DNA of 45,903 nt from CTSOIL-112 sp964293815 (GTDB lineage Bacteria; Pseudomonadota; Gammaproteobacteria; Burkholderiales; Burkholderiaceae), in contig CAXYYC010000019.1 of assembly GCA_964293815.1 (NCBI GenBank), forward strand, positions 1-45,903. Reading direction: 5' to 3'. Below are positions 17,837 to 25,155 of the stretch, piece by piece (positions within the stretch are counted from its first letter, which is position 1; each line of letters opens with the position of its first letter). The position numbers and the translations under genes were made by a program. The notes beneath the pieces were generated by a model, which did not search any database, was not told where the DNA came from, and saw only the letters and a list, made by a program, of their open reading frames with translations.

Positions 17837-17951
17837 CTGCTTCGTTTGCGGCGTGGCACATTTAGAAACGGCCTTTCTGTGCGGTTTTTGTGTGCCTTGT
17901 GTTACAATGCGCACGCCTTCGGACTGATTCCGTCTGGTCTTTTCAATTTTC

Positions 17952-17978
17952 CCTCCGCTTGTGTTGCGGATTCTGGAG
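17952..17978 (+). promoter_or_regulatory. Possible Shine-Dalgarno-masking hairpin before the VUT gene
   Basis: TCCGC (17954-17958) pairs with GCGGA (17966-17970). CTCC (17953-17956) can instead pair with the Shine-Dalgarno GGAG (17975-17978). The two pairings are mutually exclusive, as in a translational switch, but the lengths are short and no known preQ1 aptamer consensus was recognised. Confidence 0.25.
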
Positions 17979-17984
17979 CTTATA

Positions 17985-18533
17985 ATGGTCTTTATCTGGA
18001 CAGCCTTGTATGTCTTGGCGGTGTTACTCGCCAACTTAACCCTGAATCATTTCATCGCTTTGCCCGTTTTCGGTCTGCTGAGCGTCGGTACCTTATTTTT
18101 TGGCGCGGTGTTTACCTTGCGTGATCGGCTGCATATGTTTGGCCTGAAATCAGTGTACATTGCGATTGCTTTGGCGCTGTTGGTCAATGCCACCGCCGGT
18201 TGGTTTTTGATGGTGGATGAGCCGAATCGTCTGCGCTTTTTGACCGCGTCATTCATCGCGATTCTCGCCAGTGAGCTGACCGATACCATGATTTTTCACA
18301 AAATGATGCAAAAAACTTGGCTCACGCGCGCACTGACCAGTAATGCGGTGAGCATTCCGCTGGATACTATTTTGTTCAGCTTGTTGGCGTTCTACGGCAT
18401 CATGAGTGCGAATGAAATCATGCAAATCGTCTATGCCGATTTGATTTTTAAAGCGGTGGTTGCGACTTTGGTTGCTTTGGCGGTGCATTTCGGCCTAAAA
18501 AAGCGCAACGGCGCGGTTGAATTGACCGCATAA
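17985..18533 (+). CDS. VUT-family (YhhQ/COG1738-type) transporter, probably for a queuosine precursor
   Basis: Integral inner-membrane protein of 182 residues with about six membrane segments, matching the vitamin-uptake-transporter fold whose characterised proteobacterial member YhhQ imports preQ0/preQ1. The family helix pattern SELTDTMIFHKM and the later SNAVSIPLDTILFSLLAFYG (Ser and Asp-Thr in the membrane) are visible. The frame opens at 17961 (GTG), but GGAG at 17975-17978 with a 6 nt spacer selects ATG 17985. The next gene begins 8 bp after the stop and encodes a QueF-like protein, which supports a 7-deazaguanine role. A hairpin upstream could mask the Shine-Dalgarno. Substrate assignment is inference. 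Confidence 0.85.
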   Translation: MVFIWTALYVLAVLLANLTLNHFIALPVFGLLSVGTLFFGAVFTLRDRLHMFGLKSVYIAIALALLVNATAGWFLMVDEPNRLRFLTASFIAILASELTDTMIFHKMMQKTWLTRALTSNAVSIPLDTILFSLLAFYGIMSANEIMQIVYADLIFKAVVATLVALAVHFGLKKRNGAVELTA

Positions 18534-18541
18534 GGATTCCC

Positions 18542-18922
18542 ATGTCTTGGCTCACACACGAATCAGCGCATGTCGCCGCGCCACTCAAAACTATCGCCAA
18601 TGCGCGTCCCGATTTACACACGCAAATCGAACACATCATTGATCTACCAATCCTCTGCCTGCGTAGCCAAAATCCGGCGGCAGGCAGTACGTTGCGCATT
18701 GCCTACACGCCAACCGAGCGCATTCTCGAATTATTCGCGCTGGATGCGTACATCAAAGCCTACATCGGTCATACGCTGGTGCGCGATATGGAATATTTCG
18801 TACAAACCATCGCCGATGAGTGCGCAGGCGTGTTGCAAGTGCCGGTTGAGTGCGTCGGGCAGATTCGGTACAACGGTTTGAGCATGGGGCAAACGATTCG
18901 GGTGCAAGCGCCTGCGGTTTGA
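18542..18922 (+). CDS. QueF-like T-fold protein, degenerate for the NADPH-binding motif
   Basis: 126-residue cytosolic protein that I read as a short member of the QueF (preQ0 nitrile reductase) T-fold family. Cys39 in LPILCLRSQNP is at the place of the nucleophilic Cys of QueF. It is followed by a beta strand LRIAYTP, and then ILELFALDAYIKAY. The latter aligns with the QueF motif E-(S/L)-K-(S/A)-x-K-(L/Y)-(Y/F/W), keeping E63, L64, A66 and Y70 but replacing both lysines (F65, D68). The acidic residues expected after the Cys and in the HE pair are not evident. So it probably does not reduce a nitrile with NADPH; binding or another reaction at preQ0 (compare archaeal QueF-like) is possible. 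AAGGA before the ATG and an 8 bp gap tie it to the VUT transporter gene. Confidence 0.6.
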   Translation: MSWLTHESAHVAAPLKTIANARPDLHTQIEHIIDLPILCLRSQNPAAGSTLRIAYTPTERILELFALDAYIKAYIGHTLVRDMEYFVQTIADECAGVLQVPVECVGQIRYNGLSMGQTIRVQAPAV

Positions 18923-18938
18923 TGGGCTGGCAAGTGAT

Positions 18939-18972
18939 AAAAAAGCGCAAGGATTCAACCTTGCGCTTTTTT
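18939..18972. terminator. Bidirectional terminator between the QueF-like gene and pta
   Basis: Perfect 14 bp stem AAAAAAGCGCAAGG / CCTTGCGCTTTTTT with a 6 nt loop. It lies between convergent genes and gives a U-run on both transcripts. Confidence 0.92.
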
Positions 18973-18988
18973 GCTGTTTCAGCCGAGA

Positions 18989-20491
18989 TTAAGCAGATTT
19001 TTGTACTGCTTGGATGGCTGTCAATGCCACGGTGAACACGATGTCGTCCACCAACGCGCCGCGTGACAAATCGTTCACCGGTTTGCGCAAGCCTTGCAGC
19101 ATTGGACCGACGGCGATGACGTTGGCCGAGCGTTGCACCGCTTTGTAGGTGCAGTTGCCGGTGTTGAGGTCTGGGAAGACAAACACGGTGGCGCGGCCGG
19201 CGACTTTGGAGTTCGGCGCTTTGGATTTGCCGACCGATTCGACCGAAGCGGCGTCGTATTGCAACGGGCCGTCAATGGCGAGGTCTGGGCGTTGCGTTTG
19301 TGCCAATTGCGTGGCTTGCGCGACTTTCTCGACTTCAGGGCCTGCGCCGGATGTGCCGGTGGAGTAGGAAATCATGGCAACGCGCGGCTCGATACCGAAG
19401 GCTTTGGCCGAATCTGCGGATTGAATCGCGATGTCGGCGAGTTGTTCGGCATTCGGGTTCGGGTTGATCGCGCAGTCACCGTAGACCAGTACTTGATCGG
19501 GCATGAGCATGAAGAATACGCTGGAGACGATGTTGGAGCCGGGCGCGGTTTTGATGATTTGCAGCGCCGGACGCACGGTGTTGGCGGTGGTGTGGACTGC
19601 GCCGGAAACGAGGCCGTCGACTTCGTCTAATGCCATCATGACGGTGCCTTGCATCACGGTGTCTTGTAATTCTTCGATGGCTTTTTCAGGCGTCATGCCT
19701 TTGTTTTTGCGCATTTCGACCAATGGTGCGACGTAGTTGGCGCGGGTCAGAGCCGGATCCATACATTCGAGCTCGGCGGGTACGGTCAAACCTTGTTCGG
19801 CGGCAACGCGCTCAACGTCTTCACGCTTGGCCATCAATACGCAGCGGGCAATTTTTTTCTCAGTACAAATAATCGCGGCTTTGACGGTGCGCGGTTCGTC
19901 GCCTTCGGGCAGAACGATGCGTTTATTGGCTGCACGGGCGCGTTCGATCAGTTGGTAACGAAAATCTGGCGGTGAGAAGCGTGTTTCGCGTTCGGCAGTG
20001 GCTCGTGCTTTGATGTCGGCAATGTTGAGTGCGGTTGCGACATCAGACGATTGATCGACTGAGCCGATGACTTGTGCTTTGGATACTTTGAGGTTTTGAA
20101 CGGCCAAGTCGGTGCAAATGGCTTGGACATGATCGGGTTGTGCGGCGACGAATACGACATCGGCTTGCAGATTGCGGATGAGTTCGCCGTTCAGTTGTGC
20201 GGCATAGGGTGCGAGTGCGCCGAATTGTGCGAAATCGGCAACGATGCCTTCGACCACGACGACTTGCGCGTCGCCTTTGGCGGCGTAGTAGGCGCCGATG
20301 ATGTCTTCCATCAATTGGTCATTGCCGCCGGATGCGAGCAGTTTGCTGGCGTGTTCTACGCTGACTTGTTCGCCGATGGGTTTGAATGTGTTGACGCTCA
20401 AGCCCGCGCCTCGCAATTGTTTGACCAGACCTGATGCTACTTGGCTCATGTCGGAGCCAGCACCGATGGGTGCGACATATAGTGCGTACAT
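18989..20491 (-). CDS. pta: Phosphate acetyltransferase, compact form without the DRTGG domain
   Basis: Converts acetyl-CoA and phosphate to acetyl phosphate and CoA, working with AckA in acetate formation or uptake. The 500-residue protein has a full catalytic PTA_PTB domain (about 172-498), with LPEGDEPRTVKAA, VSGAVHTTANTVRPALQ and SYSTGTSGAGPEV. In front is a shortened P-loop-like domain (1-165) that still shows VNTFKPIGE, VVVVEGIV and ADVVFVAAQ, but its P-loop is degenerate (APIGAGSDMSQ). The DRTGG domain found between these in the 714-residue E. coli enzyme is absent. AAGGAATCACT precedes the ATG. It is the second gene after ackA, behind a strong hairpin, so its level may be set by read-through. 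Confidence 0.95.
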   Translation of the reverse strand: MYALYVAPIGAGSDMSQVASGLVKQLRGAGLSVNTFKPIGEQVSVEHASKLLASGGNDQLMEDIIGAYYAAKGDAQVVVVEGIVADFAQFGALAPYAAQLNGELIRNLQADVVFVAAQPDHVQAICTDLAVQNLKVSKAQVIGSVDQSSDVATALNIADIKARATAERETRFSPPDFRYQLIERARAANKRIVLPEGDEPRTVKAAIICTEKKIARCVLMAKREDVERVAAEQGLTVPAELECMDPALTRANYVAPLVEMRKNKGMTPEKAIEELQDTVMQGTVMMALDEVDGLVSGAVHTTANTVRPALQIIKTAPGSNIVSSVFFMLMPDQVLVYGDCAINPNPNAEQLADIAIQSADSAKAFGIEPRVAMISYSTGTSGAGPEVEKVAQATQLAQTQRPDLAIDGPLQYDAASVESVGKSKAPNSKVAGRATVFVFPDLNTGNCTYKAVQRSANVIAVGPMLQGLRKPVNDLSRGALVDDIVFTVALTAIQAVQKSA

Positions 20492-20514
20492 AGTGATTCC
20501 TTTGATGATGTGTT

Positions 20515-20558
20515 AAAAAACGGGTGTGCGAGCGTTTGGAACGTTCGCTACACCCGTT
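20515..20558 (-). terminator. Intrinsic terminator/attenuator between ackA and pta
   Basis: Read on the minus strand: a long stem AACGGGTGTAGCGAACGT / ACGCTCGCACACCCGTT (one bulge, one G-U type mismatch), loop TCCAA, followed directly by a run of T. It ends 24 bases before the pta ATG. Confidence 0.8.
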
Positions 20559-20567
20559 GGTAATTGT

Positions 20568-21782
20568 TTAGTAGTTTTCGAAGCTGACATGCGCCGAATT
20601 ACCCGATGTGCGGGTCAGGCGGTAGGTGTCCAGCGCGATCATGAGTTCTTCATTGGTGTTCACAACCATCGCGCGGGTGCTGCCTGCGGTGGTGATGACG
20701 GCGGTTTTGCCGCCGTAGGTTTTGTCATTGACCGCAGCGTCAACGATAAAGCCCAAGAAGCGCAGATGGCCAAGCACTTTTTCACGGATGATGGCTGAGT
20801 TCTCACCAATCCCGCCGGTGAACACCAGTGCGTCGATGCGTTGCAGTGGAACCATGTATTCGGCGATGTATTTGGCCAGACGATAGCAGAACATGTCCAA
20901 TGCCAATTGCGCTGAGGCGTTGCCTTTATTCGCCGCTTCGGTCAGCTCACGGCAATCGTTGGTCAATTCGGAGATGCCGAGCAAGCCAGATTTTTTGTTC
21001 ATCATGTCTAAAACGGCATCGGCTGAGACGTTCAAGCGTTCCATCATATAGGTGATGATCGCGGGGTCAATGTCACCGGTGCGCGTACCCATAATCAAAC
21101 CCGGCAGTGGTGTGAAACCCATAGAGGTATCAACGCTCTTACCACCGACGACTGCGGCAACGCTGGAGCCATTACCCAAATGTGCGCTGATGATGTTCAA
21201 ATCAGATTGTGGTTTACCCAGCAACTCAGCGGTTTTTTGCGTGATGTAGCGGTGGCTGGTGCCGTGGAAACCGTAGCGGCGAACGTGATGGTCGCGTTCC
21301 CACGAGCGCGGCGTGGCGTACAAATAGGCGTAATCCGGCATGGTTTGGTGGAATGCGGTGTCAAACACGGCTACTTGCGGTAAGTTAGGTAATTGTTCCG
21401 CGCAGACGGCGATACCGAGCAGGTTGGCCGGATTGTGCAATGGTGCGAGTGCGTTGCATTCGGTGACTTTGTCGATGGTTTCTTGCGTAATCAATACGGA
21501 ATCGCTGAAATAGTCGCCACCGTGTACGGTGCGATGACCGATTGCGGTCAATTTTTCGAGCAAGCCGTGTGCTTTTAAGACTTCGACCAATTTCGCCAAT
21601 GCTTCGGTGTGTGCGGCGTTACCGAGTTGATAGACTTCTTTTTCGTCGCCGATTTTGATGGCGATTTCTGCTTTGTCGCTACCCAATTTTTCAGCCAAAC
21701 CGCTAACCAGCATGACTTGTTCGAGCGGTTCCATGACCGCAAATTTGACCGATGAACTACCGCAGTTAATGACTAAAATCAT
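20568..21782 (-). CDS. ackA: Acetate kinase
   Basis: Transfers phosphate between acetate and ATP (acetyl phosphate plus ADP). The 404-residue protein has all the ASKHA-family landmarks: MILVINCGSSSVKF at the N-terminus, GHRTVHGGDY with the active-site Arg, VAVFDTAFHQTMP with the catalytic Asp, and HLGNGSSVAAV. MGTRTGDIDPAI carries the transition-state Arg. The C-terminal FTGGIGENS and NTNEELMI complete the set. Length is normal (about 400). AAAGGAG lies 6-8 nt before the ATG on the minus strand. It is the first gene of an ackA-pta unit, with a hairpin terminator between the two genes. Confidence 0.97.
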   Translation of the reverse strand: MILVINCGSSSVKFAVMEPLEQVMLVSGLAEKLGSDKAEIAIKIGDEKEVYQLGNAAHTEALAKLVEVLKAHGLLEKLTAIGHRTVHGGDYFSDSVLITQETIDKVTECNALAPLHNPANLLGIAVCAEQLPNLPQVAVFDTAFHQTMPDYAYLYATPRSWERDHHVRRYGFHGTSHRYITQKTAELLGKPQSDLNIISAHLGNGSSVAAVVGGKSVDTSMGFTPLPGLIMGTRTGDIDPAIITYMMERLNVSADAVLDMMNKKSGLLGISELTNDCRELTEAANKGNASAQLALDMFCYRLAKYIAEYMVPLQRIDALVFTGGIGENSAIIREKVLGHLRFLGFIVDAAVNDKTYGGKTAVITTAGSTRAMVVNTNEELMIALDTYRLTRTSGNSAHVSFENY

Positions 21783-21890
21783 GAGACTCTCCTTTGAAAT
21801 AGGTAATATTGTGTGAATAGGGGATTTTCAGAACGTGGAAAATAGTAGCATGCCGATACTTACGGCGTACTTACTGTTTATGTGTGTTAA

Positions 21891-21954
21891 AAACGCTTGA
21901 TAAAACAATGAGTTAATGCGCGCTGATAGGAGGATTCTATGCGCTCAAGCGTTT
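21891..21954 (-). terminator. Possible large hairpin after the olsB-like gene
   Basis: AAACGCTTGA (21891-21900) and TCAAGCGTTT (21945-21954) are perfect inverted repeats around a 44 nt loop that can fold further through GCGC blocks. Read on the minus strand it ends in TTTTTAAC, downstream of the acyltransferase gene. The large loop makes it weak. Confidence 0.35.
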
Positions 21955-21983
21955 CACATGGCTTTCCGTCGGGTACGCTCGGT

Positions 21984-22754
21984 TTAAGCGACCTCAAAGT
22001 GACGCGCGTATTTGCGCGAAACCCCGTCCATACGCAAATAGGTGAAAAAGTCGGCGCAGTGAAAATCGGCGTCATAGGCCGGTTCGCCGCAGACCTTACC
22101 ACCCAAACGCACATAACCTTTGAACAAGGCGGGTAAAACCACCTTGACGTCAGGATTGACCGGTGTTTGCTGGGCTGGGGTGAACGGGATGTGCGGTGCG
22201 ATGTGATATTGCTCGGTAAAGGCGCCCGAGGATTTGAGTAGTTCTTTGACATCGTTGATGGCCGGAGCGTTGGCGCCGATTGGTACGCTGGTGCAGCCCA
22301 TGATGATGGTGTAGCCGTTTTCTTTAGCAAAATTCAGCGTAGCCTTCCACAGGAGCAAGACCACCGAGCCGTTGCGAAAGTCTTTGTGTACACAGGCGCG
22401 CCCGACTTCCATCAGCGTGGAGGCTTCGTCGGACTGGAGCAGATCGGAGATGTCAAATTCTTGCTGGGTGTACCAGCCGGTTTTTTGTGCCACGTCGGGC
22501 GTGATAATGCGGTAGGTGCCGACGACCTCGCCGGTTTGGTTGTCGCGCACATAGAGGTGGCGGCTGTAGGCATCGAATTGATCGCGATCCAAACCGTGCT
22601 CGCCCTGTAGTTTCACGCCCAGCTCGTCAGCAAAGACGTTATAGCGTAGACGTTGTACTTCTTCAATCTCCGCAGTGGTTTGTGCCCAGTGAACGGAAAA
22701 CGGTTCCAATGGCGCGTTTATGGTTTGTTGTTGTGCGGTATTCATAGGAACCAA
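21984..22754 (-). CDS. OlsB-like GNAT N-acyltransferase (ornithine lipid / hemolysin-type family)
   Basis: 256-residue acyltransferase of the Acetyltransf_5/PlsC-partner family that includes OlsB, which N-acylates ornithine with 3-hydroxyacyl-ACP to make lyso-ornithine lipid. Visible features are the N-terminal RLRYNVFADELG and the strand/loop DQFDAYSRHLYVRDNQTGEVVGTYRI. The conserved MEVGRACVHKDFRNGSVVLLLWKA and IMGCTSVPIG are family hallmarks. A TTG start at 22754 is preferred: AGGAG (22761-22765 on the opposite strand) then lies 6 nt upstream, whereas the ATG at 22745 would be 15 nt away. No OlsA/PlsC-type O-acyltransferase is adjacent, so the product could be another N-acyl amino acid. 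The gene is divergent from the gcv operon. Confidence 0.85.
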   Translation of the reverse strand: MVPMNTAQQQTINAPLEPFSVHWAQTTAEIEEVQRLRYNVFADELGVKLQGEHGLDRDQFDAYSRHLYVRDNQTGEVVGTYRIITPDVAQKTGWYTQQEFDISDLLQSDEASTLMEVGRACVHKDFRNGSVVLLLWKATLNFAKENGYTIIMGCTSVPIGANAPAINDVKELLKSSGAFTEQYHIAPHIPFTPAQQTPVNPDVKVVLPALFKGYVRLGGKVCGEPAYDADFHCADFFTYLRMDGVSRKYARHFEVA

Positions 22755-23175
22755 GGTTCACTCCTCTGTGTGATGGGCTGTGCGTGGTTAACCGACGGGA
22801 TAGTGCATTCACGACGCGTTCACCATGATATTTGCGATATATTATCTGCCACCTGTATCGGTATTATTAGCTGAGCATTTTATCAGTTCCGCGCCGCTTA
22901 TTTTGAAATTTTCGCATTCATCTTAATGACACAGTGTCGATAAAATAAGGCGTGTAGACCGCTATTCACTCGGTTTGCTCAATGAGACAGCTCAAAACGG
23001 TGATGAATCATTGAGCGCTTATTGAATTGTCTAAAGCAATGCCGATCAAGCCACATTCGTTGACATAGGAAGGATGATTCGATGGTGGATCAATCAAATG
23101 AAGGGCTTCTCAGCACAAAACTGCCGTTGGACGTGTGAAGAACCGGCGAATGACATGTGAAACCGGATACACGAA

Positions 23176-23204
23176 TTGACAAAAGCAGCCTTTACCGATA
23201 GAGT
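23176..23204 (+). promoter_or_regulatory. Sigma-70 promoter of the gcvTHP operon
   Basis: -35 TTGACA (23176-23181, perfect), 17 bp spacer, -10 TAGAGT (23199-23204, four of six). Predicted start near 23211, exactly at the first helix of the riboswitch, which supports both calls. Confidence 0.7.
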
Positions 23205-23209
23205 TACGC

Positions 23210-23432
23210 CACCTGCTGGGAGAGCATCGCGCGCATGTTTGAACTGCGTGATCGCCGAAGGTGTACCCCAAAAACTCTCAGGCAAAAGGACTGGCAGGTT
23301 GAAGCCCAAATGGGTTGAAATAATTTCTGGAGAGCGTTTTCGGCGCAGCGGTATCGTGCCAGCAAAACCACCGAAGGGGCGCGCAAATAATGCATTTGCC
23401 ACAATCTCTCAGGTATCAGGGACAGAATAGGG
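23210..23432 (+). ncRNA. Tandem glycine riboswitch upstream of gcvT
   Basis: Two glycine aptamers in series. Aptamer 1 (about 23212-23298) is closed by CCTGC/GCAGG. It has the conserved GGGAGAG, then CGCCGAAGG, AAACTCTCAGGCAAAAGGAC. Aptamer 2 (about 23325-23427) is closed by TTCTG/CAGAA, with GGAGAG, CACCGAAGG and TCTCTCAGGTATCAGGGACAG. The linker is short. It precedes gcvT, the classic target, where glycine binding normally switches the cleavage operon on. 64 nt separate it from the gcvT ATG. Confidence 0.95.
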
Positions 23433-23496
23433 AATCCGTGCGGTGATGGCATGACCATCGTTGCAAATGTTTCATGACCTATTTTGGACGAATACC

Positions 23497-24600
23497 ATGT
23501 CTACTCTTAAACACACTCCGTTGCACGCCAAACACATCGCCTCAGGTGCGCGTATGGTCGATTTTGGCGGCTGGGATATGCCCGTGAACTACGGTTCACA
23601 AATCGAAGAACACCACGCCGTGCGCAAAGACGCAGGGATTTTCGATGTCTCGCACATGCGCGTGGTCGATATCCGTGGTGAAAAAGTGCGCGATTTTTTG
23701 CGCTATGTGTTGGCGAACAACGTCGATAAACTGCAAACCTCGGGCAAAGCGCTGTATTCATGCATGTTGCGCCCGAACGGCGGTGTGATTGACGATCTGA
23801 TCGTCTACTTTTTTACCGAAGATTATTTCCGCTTGGTCGTGAACGCGGGTACGGCGGACAAAGACATTGAATGGCTGAATCAACAAAATGCCGAAGGCGA
23901 ATACGGTTTAACCATCACCCCGCGTCCCGACATGGCGCTGGTCGCCGTGCAAGGGCCGAACGCCCGCGCGAAAGTGTGGCAAGCCTTGCCGTTCACCCGA
24001 GTCGCATCCGAAGCGCTCAAACCCTTCAACGCCGCATTCGTTGATAACGACGGCGCAGAATGGATGATCGCACGCACCGGTTACACGGGCGAAGACGGCT
24101 TTGAAATTGCCGTGCCCGCCAACTTGGTTGAAGTGACTTGGGACGCATTGATCGCCGCATGTGTGCAGCCAGCCGGATTGGGCGCGCGCGACACCCTGCG
24201 TCTGGAAGCCGGTATGAATTTGTATGGTCAAGACATGGACGAAACCGTCAGCCCGTTGAACGCCGGTTTGGCATGGACGGTTGACCTCAAATCCGAACGC
24301 GACTTCATCGGTAAATCGACTTTGGTCGCTGATGGTGCAACAGCCCAAGTCGTCGGCCTGATTTTGCTCGACAAAGGTGTTTTGCGCGCGCATCAAGCGG
24401 TACACACCGCACACGGTGCAGGTGAAATCACCAGCGGAACATTCAGCCCAACCATGCAACAATCCATCGCCATCGCGCGCGTGCCGGTCGGCGTGGCGCT
24501 GGGCGACACAGTGCAGGTTGCGATTCGCGACAAACAACTGAACGCCAAAGTGGTCAAGCTGCCGTTTGTCCGCAATGGCGCGATTTTGGCAAGCATTTAA
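23497..24600 (+). CDS. gcvT: Glycine cleavage system T protein (aminomethyltransferase)
   Basis: Transfers the methylene group from aminomethyl-lipoyl-GcvH to tetrahydrofolate, releasing ammonia. The 367-residue protein (E. coli 364) opens STLKHTPLHAKHIASGARMVDFGGWDMPV, shown here only as a family start in pieces: TPLHAKH then DFGGWDMPV. It has SHMRVVDIRG, the folate-domain ARTGYTGEDGFEI and the C-terminal barrel. The frame is open from 23461, but the family start MSTLKHTPL is at 23497. The Shine-Dalgarno is weak (GGACGA), which fits control by the riboswitch upstream. First gene of gcvT-gcvH-gcvP. Confidence 0.97.
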   Translation: MSTLKHTPLHAKHIASGARMVDFGGWDMPVNYGSQIEEHHAVRKDAGIFDVSHMRVVDIRGEKVRDFLRYVLANNVDKLQTSGKALYSCMLRPNGGVIDDLIVYFFTEDYFRLVVNAGTADKDIEWLNQQNAEGEYGLTITPRPDMALVAVQGPNARAKVWQALPFTRVASEALKPFNAAFVDNDGAEWMIARTGYTGEDGFEIAVPANLVEVTWDALIAACVQPAGLGARDTLRLEAGMNLYGQDMDETVSPLNAGLAWTVDLKSERDFIGKSTLVADGATAQVVGLILLDKGVLRAHQAVHTAHGAGEITSGTFSPTMQQSIAIARVPVGVALGDTVQVAIRDKQLNAKVVKLPFVRNGAILASI

Positions 24601-24693
24601 TAGACAGTATTTAATCGCAGTATTTAATTTTTTAAACCCCTCATCAGCAGTACCTCATCAGCAGTAAATGAATCAACCCTACAGGAGAACATC

Positions 24694-25071
24694 ATGACTT
24701 CATCCGCACAATTGAAATACGCATCCAGCCACGAATGGGTTCAAGACTTAGGCGATGGCACATACGCCGTAGGCATTTCCAATCACGCACAAGAAGCCTT
24801 GGGCGACATCGTATTTTTGGAATTTCCTAAAGTTGGCCGCGTGGTCAAGGCTGAAGAAGCCGTGGCCGTGGTCGAATCGGTCAAAGCCGCCAGCGACATC
24901 TACGCACCAATCGCTGGTGAAATCGTTGAGACCAATGACGCATTGGCCGATACGCCAGAACAGGTGAACAGCGACGCTTTCGGTAGCTGGATGTTCAAAA
25001 TCAAAGCGGCCAATCCGGCGGATGTGGATGCTTTGTTGACGGCGGAACAATACGAAGCCGAAAACGCGTAA
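24694..25071 (+). CDS. gcvH: Glycine cleavage system H protein (lipoyl carrier)
   Basis: Lipoylated shuttle protein that carries the aminomethyl group from GcvP to GcvT. The 125-residue protein has the usual KYASSHEWV start. The lipoyl-attachment lysine is K64 in VVESVKAASDIYAP, at the family position, and ALADTPEQVNSDAFGSWM leads into the C-terminal helix. CAGGAG lies 7 nt before the ATG. It is 93 bp after gcvT and 84 bp before gcvP, in one operon. The apoprotein needs octanoylation by LipB/LipA or LplA, which are not encoded in the window. Confidence 0.97.
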   Translation: MTSSAQLKYASSHEWVQDLGDGTYAVGISNHAQEALGDIVFLEFPKVGRVVKAEEAVAVVESVKAASDIYAPIAGEIVETNDALADTPEQVNSDAFGSWMFKIKAANPADVDALLTAEQYEAENA

Positions 25072-25155
25072 TTCATCACTCATTTAATCGATCCGCGCGC
25101 CTTCATGTATGACAGGCGCGCGATCTTGCATTTTTAAATTCTCCGGAAAAGCATC

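Larger units (their letters stand above)
22755..23496. other. Intergenic region: divergent promoters and glycine riboswitch
   Basis: 742 bp between olsB-like (minus) and gcvT (plus). 22755-23175 shows no credible gene; the left part should hold the olsB-like promoter. 23176-23204 is a promoter, 23210-23432 a tandem glycine riboswitch, and 23433-23496 the gcvT leader. Confidence 0.75.

Noticed and set aside
19094..19630. 178-codon plus-strand ORF opposite pta, and similar long ORFs opposite ackA, gcvP and ispG
   Set aside because: Frame shadows of strongly coding genes; their translations are low-complexity or Cys/His-rich without family motifs.
21939..22136. Plus-strand ORF of 65 codons with a perfect AGGAGG Shine-Dalgarno 5 nt before the ATG
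   Set aside because: Almost wholly antisense to the end of the olsB-like gene, whose frame is conserved. The Shine-Dalgarno looks like chance, although an antisense transcript could be tested.
23094..23458. Minus- and plus-strand ORFs of about 85-100 codons before gcvT
   Set aside because: They lie on the glycine riboswitch, whose conserved bases explain the sequence.
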